Positions 8,236-16,486 of a DNA stretch of 64,000 nucleotides are shown here, one piece after another. Where the stretch lies: contig CAVTFR010000002.1 in NCBI GenBank assembly GCA_963734025.1, positions 1 to 64,000 on the forward strand, read 5' to 3'. The DNA is from JACVRW01 sp963734025. Its GTDB lineage: Bacteria; Actinomycetota; Thermoleophilia; Solirubrobacterales; Thermoleophilaceae. The notes under the pieces are model-generated. The model was given only the letters and a program-made list of their open reading frames with translations. It was not told where the DNA came from and ran no database searches. A program made the translations under genes and the position numbers. The first letter of the stretch is position 1, and each line of letters opens with the position of its first letter.

Positions 8236-9804
8236 ATGACGCCGCCGAGAGCGGGACGGCGTGAGTGGGCCGGGCTCGCCGTGATCGCGCTGCCGTGCGT
8301 GGTCTACGCGATGGACCTAACCGTGCTGAACCTCGCGCTTCCCGCGTTGAGCGAGGACCTTCAGCCGAGTAGCTCCCAACTGCTTTGGATCGTGGACATC
8401 TACGGCTTTCTGGTCGCCGGCCTACTGATCACCATGGGAACACTGGGTGATCGGATCGGCCGCCGCCGTCTGCTGTTGATCGGCGCGGCGGCGTTCGGCC
8501 TCGCCTCGGTGTTCGCTGCACTCTCGACCAGCGCAGAGATGCTGATTGCGGCGCGAGCGTTGCTGGGGGTCGCGGGGGCGACGCTGGCGCCGTCGACCCT
8601 GTCTCTGATCCGCAACATGTTCGAGGACCCAAGCCAGCGCACCTTCGCGATCAGTGTCTGGATCACGAGCTTCTCGGTGGGAGCGGCGATCGGGCCCCTG
8701 GTCGGCGGCCTGCTCCTGGAGCACTTCTGGTGGGGCTCCGTGTTCCTGCCGGCGTTGCCGGTGATGGGCCTGCTGCTGATCGTCGGGCCGCGGTTGCTGC
8801 CCGAGTACCGTGACCCCAAGGCGGGCAAGCCGGATCTGATCAGCGTGGTTCTCTCACTGATCGGCGTGCTCGCCGTGATCTACGGCCTCAAGCAGACCGC
8901 CCAGGACGGACTGGGACCGCTTGCTGTCCTTTCGATCGCAGCCGGCCTCGCCCTCGGCGTCGCTTTCGTGCGCAGGCAGCAACGGCTGCCCGATCCACTG
9001 ATCGACCTGCGCCTCTTCCACCTGTCGGCCTTCAATGGAGCCCTGGCCGCCAACACGCTCGGCTTCTTCGTCAACTTCGGCATCGCCGTCTTCATCGCCC
9101 AGTACCTGCAACTGGTGATTGGACTCTCGCCGTTCGAGGCAGGGCTTTGGACGGTGCCGTACGCATGCTCGTTCCTCGTCGGCGCCCTGCTGACCCCGTT
9201 GTTGGTGCGGCTCGTCCAGCCGGCCTTCGCGATGGCCGGGGGGCTTGTCGTCAGTGCCGTCGGCTTCGGCCTGCTTACCCAGGTGGACGGCGACTCGGCA
9301 CTCGCCACGCTCGTGAGCGGATCGGTCGTCTTCGCAATCGGATTGGCTCCTGTCTACACGCTGGCAGCCGACCTGATGGTCGGGGCGGCACCACCGGAGC
9401 GCGCCGGGGCGGCCGCGGGGATCTCGGAGACAAGCTCCGAGTTCGGTGGTGCTCTCGGCATCGCGACCCTCGGCGCCATCGGCACGGCCGTCTACCGCGA
9501 CGAGGTTGAAGGTGCACTCCCAGCGGGTGCTCCAGACCAGGCGGCCGAGGCCGCGAGTGACACGCTCGGCGCGGCGGTAGCGGCGGGCGACGAGCTTCCG
9601 GGCGAGCTCGCCCGCCCGCTGGTTGATGTGGCCCAAGAAGCGTTCACCCAGGCTCTGCAGGTCGCAGCCGCCCTGAGTGCCGCGGTCGCGATCGCTGCGG
9701 CGGTCCTCGCGGGGACGCTCGTCCGGCGGCTGCGGGCGCCCACGGGGCTCGAGCAGGAAGGGGGGCTCGACTCCGTCGCGGTGGTGGGCGGGAGGCCGTG
9801 TTGA
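8236..9804 (+). CDS. DHA2-family MFS drug efflux pump (14 TM)
   Basis: 522 residues. The first helix carries MDLTVLNLALPAL, the D-x-T-(I/V)-(V/L)-N-V-A-L-P motif of DHA2 (QacA/EmrB) pumps. Motif A follows as GTLGDRIGRRRLLLIG between TM2 and TM3. About 14 hydrophobic helices are seen. It is a proton antiporter that exports organic cations or amphiphilic drugs across the inner membrane. The terminal part (after residue 420) has an extended loop before the last helix, as usual. The ATG lacks a strong ribosome site. A perfect 7-7 palindrome sits just upstream and suggests repression relieved by the drug. Specificity cannot be inferred. Confidence 0.92.
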   Translation: MTPPRAGRREWAGLAVIALPCVVYAMDLTVLNLALPALSEDLQPSSSQLLWIVDIYGFLVAGLLITMGTLGDRIGRRRLLLIGAAAFGLASVFAALSTSAEMLIAARALLGVAGATLAPSTLSLIRNMFEDPSQRTFAISVWITSFSVGAAIGPLVGGLLLEHFWWGSVFLPALPVMGLLLIVGPRLLPEYRDPKAGKPDLISVVLSLIGVLAVIYGLKQTAQDGLGPLAVLSIAAGLALGVAFVRRQQRLPDPLIDLRLFHLSAFNGALAANTLGFFVNFGIAVFIAQYLQLVIGLSPFEAGLWTVPYACSFLVGALLTPLLVRLVQPAFAMAGGLVVSAVGFGLLTQVDGDSALATLVSGSVVFAIGLAPVYTLAADLMVGAAPPERAGAAAGISETSSEFGGALGIATLGAIGTAVYRDEVEGALPAGAPDQAAEAASDTLGAAVAAGDELPGELARPLVDVAQEAFTQALQVAAALSAAVAIAAAVLAGTLVRRLRAPTGLEQEGGLDSVAVVGGRPC

Positions 9805-9892
9805 ACGGAACCTCCGTCGTTGAGCCGACGCAGTCGCCACCAATGTAGGAACCACGCTCTGATAGACGGCGCCGACGGCCTAAGCTGGGCCA

Positions 9893-11083
9893 ATGGCCGG
9901 CGTCGCGGGGGACCACTCCGACCTCGCCCATGAACTCGAGGCCGTGCGCGAGCAGCAGCGCGCGATCAGCGGCGTTCTTCGCGCTGTCGCTCGCCGTGCC
10001 GGGCTGCAACCGGTCCTCGAGGAGGTCGCCGAGGAGTGCAGGCGGCTCTGCGAGGCCGACCACGGGGCACTCTGGCTGCTCGACGCCGGTCTCCTGCACG
10101 TAGGGGCCCACCATGGCGAGCCCGAGGGCGCGCAATACGATCTCGACCACCCGCATCCTGTCGACCGGACGACGGCAGCCGGCCGCGCCGCGATCGAACG
10201 AAAGCCTGTCCAGATTCCGGACGTCCTGGAGGATCCGGAATACACCTATCCCGGACCACGTTTCTTCCGAACGATGCTCGGGGTACCGATCATGGTCGAA
10301 GACGACCTGATCGGCGTGGTCGTCCTCGTGCGCCGCGAGCCGAAGCCGTTCACGGACGACCACATCGCGCTCGTTCAGACCTTTGCCGACCAGGCCGCCA
10401 TCGCACTGACGAACGCGAGGCTCCTCGACGCAGTCGAGCGTCAGCGCACGGAGCTCTCGCGCTTCGTCTCGCCGCAGGTCTCGGACCTGCTCTCGAGCGA
10501 AGACGGCAAAAGGCTGTTGGCCGGACACCGGGCGTACATCTCGTCTTTCTTCTCCGACCTGCGGGGTTTCACCGCTTTCGCTGAAACCGCCGCGCCCGAG
10601 GACCTGTTCGACGTGCTGCGTGAGTACCACGCCGTGCTCGGCGAGCTCATCTCTACCTACCACGGGACCCTCGAGCACTTCGCAGGCGATGGGGTCATGG
10701 TCTTCTTCAACGATCCGTTGCCTGTCGACGAGCACGAGCTCCAGGCCGTCCGGCTGGCGCTGGCCGCTCAGGCACGATTCGGCGAGCTGGCGGCCGGCTG
10801 GCGCAAGCGCGGAATCGAGCTGGCCCTCGGAATCGGCATCGAGGCCGGGTACGCGACGCTGGGCCGGATCGGCTTTGAGGGTCGATTCGACTACGGCGCT
10901 CTCGGGCCGGCAACGAACCTCGCCGCCCGGCTCAGCACACATGCTTCCCCCGGCCAGACGCTCATCGGTCAGCGAGTCTTCGCGGCGACGGAGGAAGCGG
11001 TGGAGACGACGCCAGTCGGCAGCCTCGAACTGAAGGGGTTCGGACGGCCGGTGATCGCCTACGAGGTGCGGCGGTTGCGCTAA
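9893..11083 (+). CDS. GAF-domain class III adenylate/guanylate cyclase
   Basis: 396 residues: GAF domain (~20-180, LEEVAEECRRLCEADHGALW to FADQAAIALTNARLL), coiled linker, then a class III cyclase catalytic domain (~205-390). Both metal-binding aspartates are present: Asp222 (FFSDLRGFTAF) and Asp266 (HFAGDGVMVFF). The transition-state Asn342 and Arg346 are in TNLAARL. The residue that normally selects ATP (Asp) or its class IIIb substitute (Thr), seven before the Asn, is Gly335 here. The protein probably makes cAMP in response to a small ligand bound by GAF. It overlaps the convergent PspC gene by 4 bases at the 3' end. Confidence 0.88.
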   Translation: MAGVAGDHSDLAHELEAVREQQRAISGVLRAVARRAGLQPVLEEVAEECRRLCEADHGALWLLDAGLLHVGAHHGEPEGAQYDLDHPHPVDRTTAAGRAAIERKPVQIPDVLEDPEYTYPGPRFFRTMLGVPIMVEDDLIGVVVLVRREPKPFTDDHIALVQTFADQAAIALTNARLLDAVERQRTELSRFVSPQVSDLLSSEDGKRLLAGHRAYISSFFSDLRGFTAFAETAAPEDLFDVLREYHAVLGELISTYHGTLEHFAGDGVMVFFNDPLPVDEHELQAVRLALAAQARFGELAAGWRKRGIELALGIGIEAGYATLGRIGFEGRFDYGALGPATNLAARLSTHASPGQTLIGQRVFAATEEAVETTPVGSLELKGFGRPVIAYEVRRLR

Positions 11084-11367
11084 GCACGAGACGGCTCGGC
11101 CTGGAGCTCGCTTCTGATCCGCTCGAGCTCCGCCGCGGTGATCTCGCCGCGCGCGAAGCGCTCCTCGGCGATTCGGGTCGGGGCGATATGGGCGGTGCCC
11201 TTAGGCAGCACTACCCAGAGGACGAGGTAGGCCAGGATGCCGAAGCCGCCGAACAGGACGGACAGCACCCACGCCAGCCGTACAAGTGTCGAGTTGACCC
11301 CGAGCCGCTGCGCGATCCCGCCCGCAACGCCCGCGATCACCCGATTGCTTTCTGATCTCGTGAGCAT
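11080..11367 (-). CDS. PspC-domain protein with SHOCT-like tail
   Basis: 95 residues. The N-terminus LTRSESNRVIAGVAGGIAQRLGV is the PspC signature (R-x-I-x-G-V-C/A-G-G-I-A). It is followed by one long hydrophobic segment, VLSVLFGGFGILAYLVLWVVLP. The C-terminus EERFARGEITAAELERIRSEL is a short oligomerisation (SHOCT) motif. PspC proteins sit in the inner membrane and sense envelope stress or anchor PspA-like proteins. No pspA gene is near. It is convergent with and overlaps the cyclase gene end by four bases. Confidence 0.85.
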   Translation of the reverse strand: MLTRSESNRVIAGVAGGIAQRLGVNSTLVRLAWVLSVLFGGFGILAYLVLWVVLPKGTAHIAPTRIAEERFARGEITAAELERIRSELQAEPSRA

Positions 11368-11520
11368 GGCCGCAGGATTGCGCAGGAGAGGGGCTGCAGG
11401 GATGCGGCTGGCTGGCGTGTCCCGGTTCGGATCGCTGTCTTGCCTGGTGCGGCTGGCCGTACTGGCCGGACTAGGATCACCTCACGCGCAGAGCTGCGTC
11501 CGACCCGGGGAGCTGCGGCG

Positions 11521-12336
11521 ATGCCGATGGTCACGGTTGGTCCCCTACAGCTGTATTACGAGCTTCGTGGTCGCGGGCCGCCCTTGCTGTTGATCATGGG
11601 CGCGACGGGCGACGCCGGGCACTTTGCGACAGTCGCCGACCAGTTGGCCGATGAGCTCACCGTGCTCACATATGACCGGCGTGGCAACTCGCGCAGCTCG
11701 CGCCCCCCAGACTGGGCCCGGACGACGGTGGAGGAGCAGGCGGACGACGCGGCCGGGCTGCTGCGCGCGCTCGAGCTGCCTCCCGCCGCCGTCTTCGGCA
11801 CCAGCAGCGGCGCGATCTGCGCGCTGGCGCTGCTGATCCGTCACCCCGAGCTCGTTCGAGCGGCGATCCTGCACGAGCCGCCGATGCTCGCGGTGCTCGA
11901 GCGAGGGGATGACGTCCTGGCAGCGATCGCGCAGCAGGTCGACGCCGGCATGGCGACGGGCGGTCCGCCGGCCGGTCTAGAGCGCTTCTGGCGCTTCGTC
12001 GCCGGCGATGCCAACTGGGAGAGCCTGGAGTCCGGTCTGCGCGAGCGGATGCTGGGCAACGCCCAGACGTTCCTGGACGTTGAGAGAACGCTCGAGTCCT
12101 ACCGGCCCGACGACGCGACGCTCGCGGCGATTGCGGTTCCCGTCCAGGTGCTCCTCAGCGAGGAGAGCGCGCCCTTCATCGCCGAGGTTGCCGAATGGCT
12201 CGCCCCGCGCCTGAGCGTTGAGGTTGCGCGCACGCCGGGGACGCACACCCCCTACCAGGATCATCCGCGCGAGCTGACCGAGACAATCCGGTCGTTCCTG
12301 GCCCGGGCGGGCGGGCCGCCGCCGGCCGGCGAGTGA
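11521..12336 (+). CDS. alpha/beta-hydrolase
   Basis: 271 residues from ATG 11521 (MPMVTVGPLQLYYELRG). The oxyanion strand LLLIMGATG is followed by YDRRGNSRSSRP. The nucleophile elbow is GTSSGA (Ser95), and the catalytic His is probably in GTHTPYQDHP near the C-terminus. It resembles the lactone/ester hydrolase (RutD/ABHD-like) branch. Cytoplasmic, with no signal peptide. A longer in-frame extension to 11440 would add 27 unlike residues and is unlikely. It ends one base before the stop of the convergent sigma-factor gene. Substrate unknown. Confidence 0.85.
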   Translation: MPMVTVGPLQLYYELRGRGPPLLLIMGATGDAGHFATVADQLADELTVLTYDRRGNSRSSRPPDWARTTVEEQADDAAGLLRALELPPAAVFGTSSGAICALALLIRHPELVRAAILHEPPMLAVLERGDDVLAAIAQQVDAGMATGGPPAGLERFWRFVAGDANWESLESGLRERMLGNAQTFLDVERTLESYRPDDATLAAIAVPVQVLLSEESAPFIAEVAEWLAPRLSVEVARTPGTHTPYQDHPRELTETIRSFLARAGGPPPAGE

Positions 12337-12337
12337 A

Positions 12338-13168
12338 TCACACGACCGCGCCCGAGGTTGCGGTCGTGCTGGAGAGCTCGCACTTCCGGCCGCGGTAGCG
12401 AGCCATGAGCCGACCCTGTCCGGTAGATGTAGGCAGCGTCGCGACCGGCTTGTGGTCGGCCAGCAGCGCGAGCACGGCGTCGATCTCGCCCCGCTCGAAG
12501 GCATCGGCGAAGTGCTCCGCGGTCATTCGCAGCCGCCGGTCGCGGATCGTCCGCCGCGCCGGGTCCCGGCTTTCGCCCGGGACTCGTTCGTCAGCCGACC
12601 GGCGGGCGCGGAGAAGTGCGCCGTTGACCGATGCGACCGTTGTGGCGAGCACGTCCGCGGCCTCCTTGGCGGAGAAGCCGAGCACGTCGCGGAGGATGAG
12701 CACGGACCGCTGGCGGGCCGGTAGGTGGCGGCGGGCGGCGATGAATGCGAGCTCGAGCGCCTCGCGCTGCTCGTAGCTGGCCTCGAGCGGCGCGGCGCCC
12801 TCCGGGCTACCGACCGCCCCTTCCTGGTACGGCTCGATCCGTGGCGTGTGCGACGCCGGCTTGCTCGGATGACTCTCGCGAGCATGCGTCATCGTGCCGT
12901 AATCGAGCGGCAGCGCGCGCCTGCGACGGCTGGCGATCGCGTCGAGGCACACGTTCGTCGCGATCCGGTACAGCCAGGTGCGAAGCTGGCTGCCGCCGCG
13001 GAAGCTCGGGAGCGCCCGCCACGCGCGCAGGAGCGTGTCCTGGAGTGCGTCCTCCGCATCGTGTGGCGACCCGAGCATCCGGTGGCAGTGGGCGTGCAGC
13101 CCGGTGCGGTGCGGCTCGATGAGGTAGCGGAAGGCGCCCTCGTCGCCTCCGCGAGCACGTTCGAGCAC
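12338..13168 (-). CDS. ECF-type sigma factor (SigX5/ECF41-like), C-terminus short
   Basis: 276 residues from a GTG. Region 2: EGAFRYLIEPHRTGLHAHCHRMLGS, then AEDALQDTLLRAWRALPSFRGG and LRTWLYRIATNVCLDAI. Region 4: ARRHLPARQRSVLILRDVLGFSAKEAADVL. This pattern matches the SigX5/ECF41-like group, in which region 4 is followed by a SnoaL-like domain that controls activity. Here that domain starts (MTAEHFADAFERGEIDAVLALLAD) but ends after about 60 residues, when family members run to roughly 320 or more. The last 30 residues look unrelated to the domain, so the gene is probably 3' truncated where it meets the convergent hydrolase gene. Confidence 0.85.
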   Translation of the reverse strand: MLERARGGDEGAFRYLIEPHRTGLHAHCHRMLGSPHDAEDALQDTLLRAWRALPSFRGGSQLRTWLYRIATNVCLDAIASRRRRALPLDYGTMTHARESHPSKPASHTPRIEPYQEGAVGSPEGAAPLEASYEQREALELAFIAARRHLPARQRSVLILRDVLGFSAKEAADVLATTVASVNGALLRARRSADERVPGESRDPARRTIRDRRLRMTAEHFADAFERGEIDAVLALLADHKPVATLPTSTGQGRLMARYRGRKCELSSTTATSGAVV

Positions 13169-13300
13169 CCGCCGGTCCGATCGCCAGGGCGGGTACGGGC
13201 GGGTTGTCTTCCTGGCCTGCTCCTGGGTCCTGGCGACGATGCGGTGGCGGCGTTCCTTGATCGCGGCTAGAGGGTTTCACCGGGGTACGCCGTCACAAGG

Positions 13301-13362
13301 CGGGCTAGCTCGCGTGTTGCGTTTCGGTCTACCCCCGGAACAACGGTTCGGCTAGCCGTACC
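13301..13362. promoter_or_regulatory. two GCTAGC-centred palindromes in divergent control region
   Basis: CGGGCTAGCTCG (13301-13312) and CGGCTAGCCG with flanking GGT/ACC (13345-13362) lie between the divergent sigma-factor and receiver genes. The centres are 47 bases apart. They may be paired sites for one dimeric regulator acting on both sides; the regulator is not identified. Confidence 0.35.
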
Positions 13363-13397
13363 GACTTCACGACTTCCCTGCGGGACAATTTGACGCA

Positions 13398-13751
13398 ATG
13401 GGCGCCCGCGTCCTAATCGTCGACGATCACTCCGGTTTCCGTGCACAGGCCCGCCGTATGCTGGAAGCCGAGGGCTACCGCGTAGTCGGCGAGGCAGGCG
13501 ATGTCGCCTCCGCGATCGAGGCCGCGCGCGCCCTCGGACCGGAGCTCGCGCTCGTCGACGTCTACCTCCCCGATGGGGACGGCTTCGAGGTCGCCTCCCG
13601 GCTCCGGGCGCTGGACGCCGGGCCGGCCGTGGTACTGACCTCGAGCCACGATGGCGCCGAGCTCGCCCGCTGCGTGGCGGCGAGCGGCGCCTGCGGGTTT
13701 GTGCCGAAGACCGAGCTGTCGCGCGAAGCAATCGAGGAGGTTCTGGAATGA
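13398..13751 (+). CDS. single-domain response regulator (receiver only)
   Basis: 117 residues containing only a REC domain: acidic pair in LIVDDHSGFR, phospho-acceptor Asp54 in LALVDVYLPDGDGF, conserved Thr/Ser in VVLTSSHDG and Lys in FVPKTELS. No output domain follows. The 'DDHSGFR' N-terminus matches NarL/FixJ-type receivers. It lies 34 bases upstream of a NarL-type regulator and its histidine kinase, so it probably competes for phosphate with the full regulator or relays phosphate to another partner. It is first in this plus-strand operon. Confidence 0.9.
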   Translation: MGARVLIVDDHSGFRAQARRMLEAEGYRVVGEAGDVASAIEAARALGPELALVDVYLPDGDGFEVASRLRALDAGPAVVLTSSHDGAELARCVAASGACGFVPKTELSREAIEEVLE

Positions 13752-13785
13752 CGAGCGGTCGTGGGACCGTTGAGGCGAGGACGAG

Positions 13786-14433
13786 GTGCGTGTAGTCGTC
13801 GCAGAGGATTCATTGCTGTTGCGCGAGGGGATCGTGAGAGTGCTCGGCGAGGCGGGCTTCGACGTTGTCGCTCAGGCCGGCGATGCCCAGGAGCTGCTCC
13901 GACAGGTGTCCGCGCACAAGCCAGACGTGGCAGTCGTGGACATCCGGATGCCGCCGACCGACACTGACGACGGCCTCCGCGCCGCAATAGAGATCCGCCG
14001 GCGCCTGCCGCGGACGGCCGTCATGGTGCTCTCTCAATACCTGGAGGAGGGCTATGCGCTCGACCTCGTCGGCGACAGCGCCGAGGGCACCGGATATCTG
14101 CTCAAGGACCGCGTGGGGGATGTCGAGCGCTTCGCCGACTCCGTGCGCCGTGTCGCGGAGGGTGGCTCCGCGCTCGACCCGGAGGTCATCGCCCAGGTGC
14201 TCGGCCGCAGCCGCCGCCGGGACCCGCTTGCGAAGCTCACCGCGCGCGAGCGCGAGGTGCTGGCGCTGATGGCGGAGGGTCGATCAAACCAGGCCATCGC
14301 GGAGAAACTCGCCGTGACCGGGCGTGCCGTTGAGAAACACGTGACAAGGATCTTCGACAAGCTCGGTCTGATGCCCACTCCCGAGGATCACCGCCGCGTG
14401 CGCGCGGTGCTGACCTTCCTGCGCCACCGATGA
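13786..14433 (+). CDS. NarL/LuxR-family response regulator
   Basis: 215 residues: receiver domain (1-~120) with VVVAEDSLLLREG, phospho-acceptor Asp52 (VAVVDIRMPP), and Lys in YLLKDRV. This is followed by a LuxR-type helix-turn-helix (~150-210), LTAREREVLALMAEGRSNQAIAEKL, and then VEKHVTRIFDKLGL. GTG start. It is the DNA-binding output for the histidine kinase whose ATG overlaps its stop (ATGA), so the two are translationally coupled. Target genes are unknown; the upstream palindromes are candidates for autoregulation. Confidence 0.94.
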   Translation: MRVVVAEDSLLLREGIVRVLGEAGFDVVAQAGDAQELLRQVSAHKPDVAVVDIRMPPTDTDDGLRAAIEIRRRLPRTAVMVLSQYLEEGYALDLVGDSAEGTGYLLKDRVGDVERFADSVRRVAEGGSALDPEVIAQVLGRSRRRDPLAKLTAREREVLALMAEGRSNQAIAEKLAVTGRAVEKHVTRIFDKLGLMPTPEDHRRVRAVLTFLRHR

Positions 14434-15671
14434 CGACCTCCGAATCCTCACTGGCACGGCTCGAAGGCCTCCTCGCCGAACAGGCGGCGCTGCGTCGCGT
14501 CGCGACGCTCGTGGCCGCTGACCCGCACGCGGGACGGTTGTTCGCGGGTGTCTGCGAGGAGGTTGGCCGGGTCCTGGACGTACAGAGCACCAACATCACG
14601 CGCTTCGAGGACGACGGCACCCAGACCGTCGTCGGCGCCTGGGCGGCCAGCGGGGCACCCTGGTTCCCGAAGGGCGAGAACGTCCCGATCGACGGTGAGA
14701 CGGTGACGGGCAAGCTGCACGCAAGCGGCCGGCCGGAGCGCGTGGACGACTACTCGGGTGTCCGCGGCGAGCTTGTGAAGCTCCTGCGTGCGGCCGGCAT
14801 CAGGTCCGCCGTCGGCGCGCCGCTCACCGTCGCCGGCAGGACATGGGGCGGCATCGTCGCGTCGAGCGGGCACCCCCGCGCCTTTCCGGAAGGCACCGAA
14901 CACCGGCTCGCCGACTTCGCGGAGCTGGTCACGGCCGCGCTCGCCAACGTGGACGCGCGCGAGCAACTGGCTGCCTCGCGCGCCCGGATCGTGCAGGCCG
15001 GCTACGAGGAGCGCCGCAGACTGGGCCGCGACCTGCACGACGGTGCCCAACAGGAGCTCGTGGGCGCGGTCATGAGCCTGAAGCTCGCGCAGCGGAGGCT
15101 GGCGCGGGAGCCCGACGCGGCCGGCGAGCTGTTGGCGGAGGCGCTCGCGCACATGGAGACCGGGATCCGGGAACTCCGTGAACTAGCGGCGGGCATCCAC
15201 CCGAGCATCCTCACCGATCGCGGGCTGGGCGCGGCGCTGGAGGCGCTCGCTGGGCGCTCGCCGGTGCCGGTCGAGCTGGAGGACGTGCCTCCAGACCGAC
15301 TGCCGGCCCCGGTCGAGACGTCCGCATACTTCGTGGTCGCCGAGGCGCTAACGAACGCCGCCAAGCACGCACGCTGCAGCTACGTCCGCGTCGACGTGCG
15401 AGTCGAGCGAGGCGCACTGACGGTCGAGGTTCGCGACGACGGGGTTGGCGGCGCCAATCCCTCCATTGGTTCGGGGCTACGTGGACTGGCCGACCGCGTG
15501 AACGCGCTCGGAGGCAGACTCGAGATCGAAAGTCCGGCGGGCGGGGGTACGACGGTCAAAGCGCGAATCGCAACGGCAGCACCGGAGACCGCCCGGCGCG
15601 CCGCGCGCCCAGGCCCACGGTCCGGCCCTCCGCCAGCCGTGATGCGGCAACGTGCCGCGTATGGCCGCTGA
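14430..15671 (+). CDS. GAF-domain sensor histidine kinase (NarL-type, HisKA_3)
   Basis: 413 residues: GAF domain (~30-175), then HisKA_3 dimerisation helix EERRRLGRDLHDGAQQELV with phospho-acceptor His203. The HATPase_c domain has its N-box as EALTNAAKHA and G-boxes DDGVGGAN and GSGLRGLADRV. There is no transmembrane segment, so it is a cytoplasmic sensor whose GAF domain would bind a small ligand or cofactor. It phosphorylates the overlapping NarL-type regulator. The C-terminal 35 residues (after KARIATAAPE) are Pro/Arg-rich and probably disordered. Confidence 0.93.
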   Translation: MTTSESSLARLEGLLAEQAALRRVATLVAADPHAGRLFAGVCEEVGRVLDVQSTNITRFEDDGTQTVVGAWAASGAPWFPKGENVPIDGETVTGKLHASGRPERVDDYSGVRGELVKLLRAAGIRSAVGAPLTVAGRTWGGIVASSGHPRAFPEGTEHRLADFAELVTAALANVDAREQLAASRARIVQAGYEERRRLGRDLHDGAQQELVGAVMSLKLAQRRLAREPDAAGELLAEALAHMETGIRELRELAAGIHPSILTDRGLGAALEALAGRSPVPVELEDVPPDRLPAPVETSAYFVVAEALTNAAKHARCSYVRVDVRVERGALTVEVRDDGVGGANPSIGSGLRGLADRVNALGGRLEIESPAGGGTTVKARIATAAPETARRAARPGPRSGPPPAVMRQRAAYGR

Positions 15672-15705
15672 CGCCCAGCGAAGCGAGCGCGCCTAAGTCC
15701 AGGCG

Positions 15706-15951
15706 TCAGCGCTTCTCCTCGAGGACCGCGCGTCGCTCGCGGTACTGCTCGAGACTCAGTTCGCCTTCGGCGAAGCGCCGCCCGAGTACGTCGATCCCGG
15801 TTTCCTGACGCCCGCGCGCCCAGGGTGGGTCTCCGGTGCGCCCACGTACCAGCAAGAAGATGCCGATGATGACCAGGAGCCAGAACAGCGGCGGGGACGG
15901 GATCCACCACCCGCCCGCAAGACCCATCAGAGATGTCGAAAGTTCCGTCAA
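15706..15951 (-). CDS. small membrane protein with SHOCT domain
   Basis: 81 residues. There is one transmembrane helix (PPLFWLLVIIGIFLLVRG, ~20-37), then a SHOCT motif at the C-terminus, ETGIDVLGRRFAEGELSLEQYRERRAVLEE. SHOCT segments mediate oligomerisation and are often found in short membrane proteins next to signalling genes. The gene stands alone, convergent with the histidine-kinase gene. Its role is unknown. The upstream 166 bases to the next gene show no clear element. Confidence 0.8.
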   Translation of the reverse strand: MTELSTSLMGLAGGWWIPSPPLFWLLVIIGIFLLVRGRTGDPPWARGRQETGIDVLGRRFAEGELSLEQYRERRAVLEEKR

Positions 15952-16117
15952 GTCATCGACCTCCTTGTTCAGATAAGTCCTTCACTGCGCCTGTGGCAAG
16001 GCACCTTGACGCCCGGTCGACGCAAGGTCTATCCGGAATTCCCCTTACGGGCCCGGTACGGCTCCTGGCCGCGCAAGGCAGCACGATCGAGCTCGCGATC
16101 AGTGCGTAAGCAGCGCC

Positions 16118-16471
16118 TCAGGCCTGCTGGGTGCTGTCGGGGTACTCCTCGCCGCGGGCTTCGCGATCGCGGCGGTCGAACAGCTCGAGCACCGCGGTCA
16201 CGTCGGACGGGCCCTCGACCGCGTGGCTGACCCGCTCCGCCTCCGGAGTGGAGTCGTCCGCCGGCTCGGCGTCACCATGCTCGACGAGCTCTTTGTGCTC
16301 CAGATAAGGAACGGGCAGCTCCACGACGCCGCGGTCCGGATCCAGGGCGCCGAGCTCGACATCCCGGTATCGCACGAGCGCGCCGCTGCCGGAGCCTCGT
16401 TCGATGCGCACACCCGGCCAGGTCTCCAGCTCGTTGGCGATCTCGGCTACGAGGTCGGTCGCGTGGGACAC
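16118..16471 (-). CDS. DUF5519 (luciferase-like) family protein
   Basis: 117 residues. ANELETWPGVRIERGSGSGALVRYRDVELGALD followed by GVVELPVPYLEHKELVEHGDAEP follows the pattern of the DUF5519 'luciferase domain' family (PGV...R.G..E....EI.H.H....D.PFP...R.EL...G.AEPH). No enzymatic function is established for the family. The C-terminus (EGPSDVTAVLELFDRRDREARGEE) is helical. It is the last gene of the minus-strand run that begins with xylA, 15 bases after the nuclease gene. Co-transcription is likely; a role in sugar use is not implied. Confidence 0.6.
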   Translation of the reverse strand: MSHATDLVAEIANELETWPGVRIERGSGSGALVRYRDVELGALDPDRGVVELPVPYLEHKELVEHGDAEPADDSTPEAERVSHAVEGPSDVTAVLELFDRRDREARGEEYPDSTQQA

Positions 16472-16486
16472 GCGCCGATGGTACCC

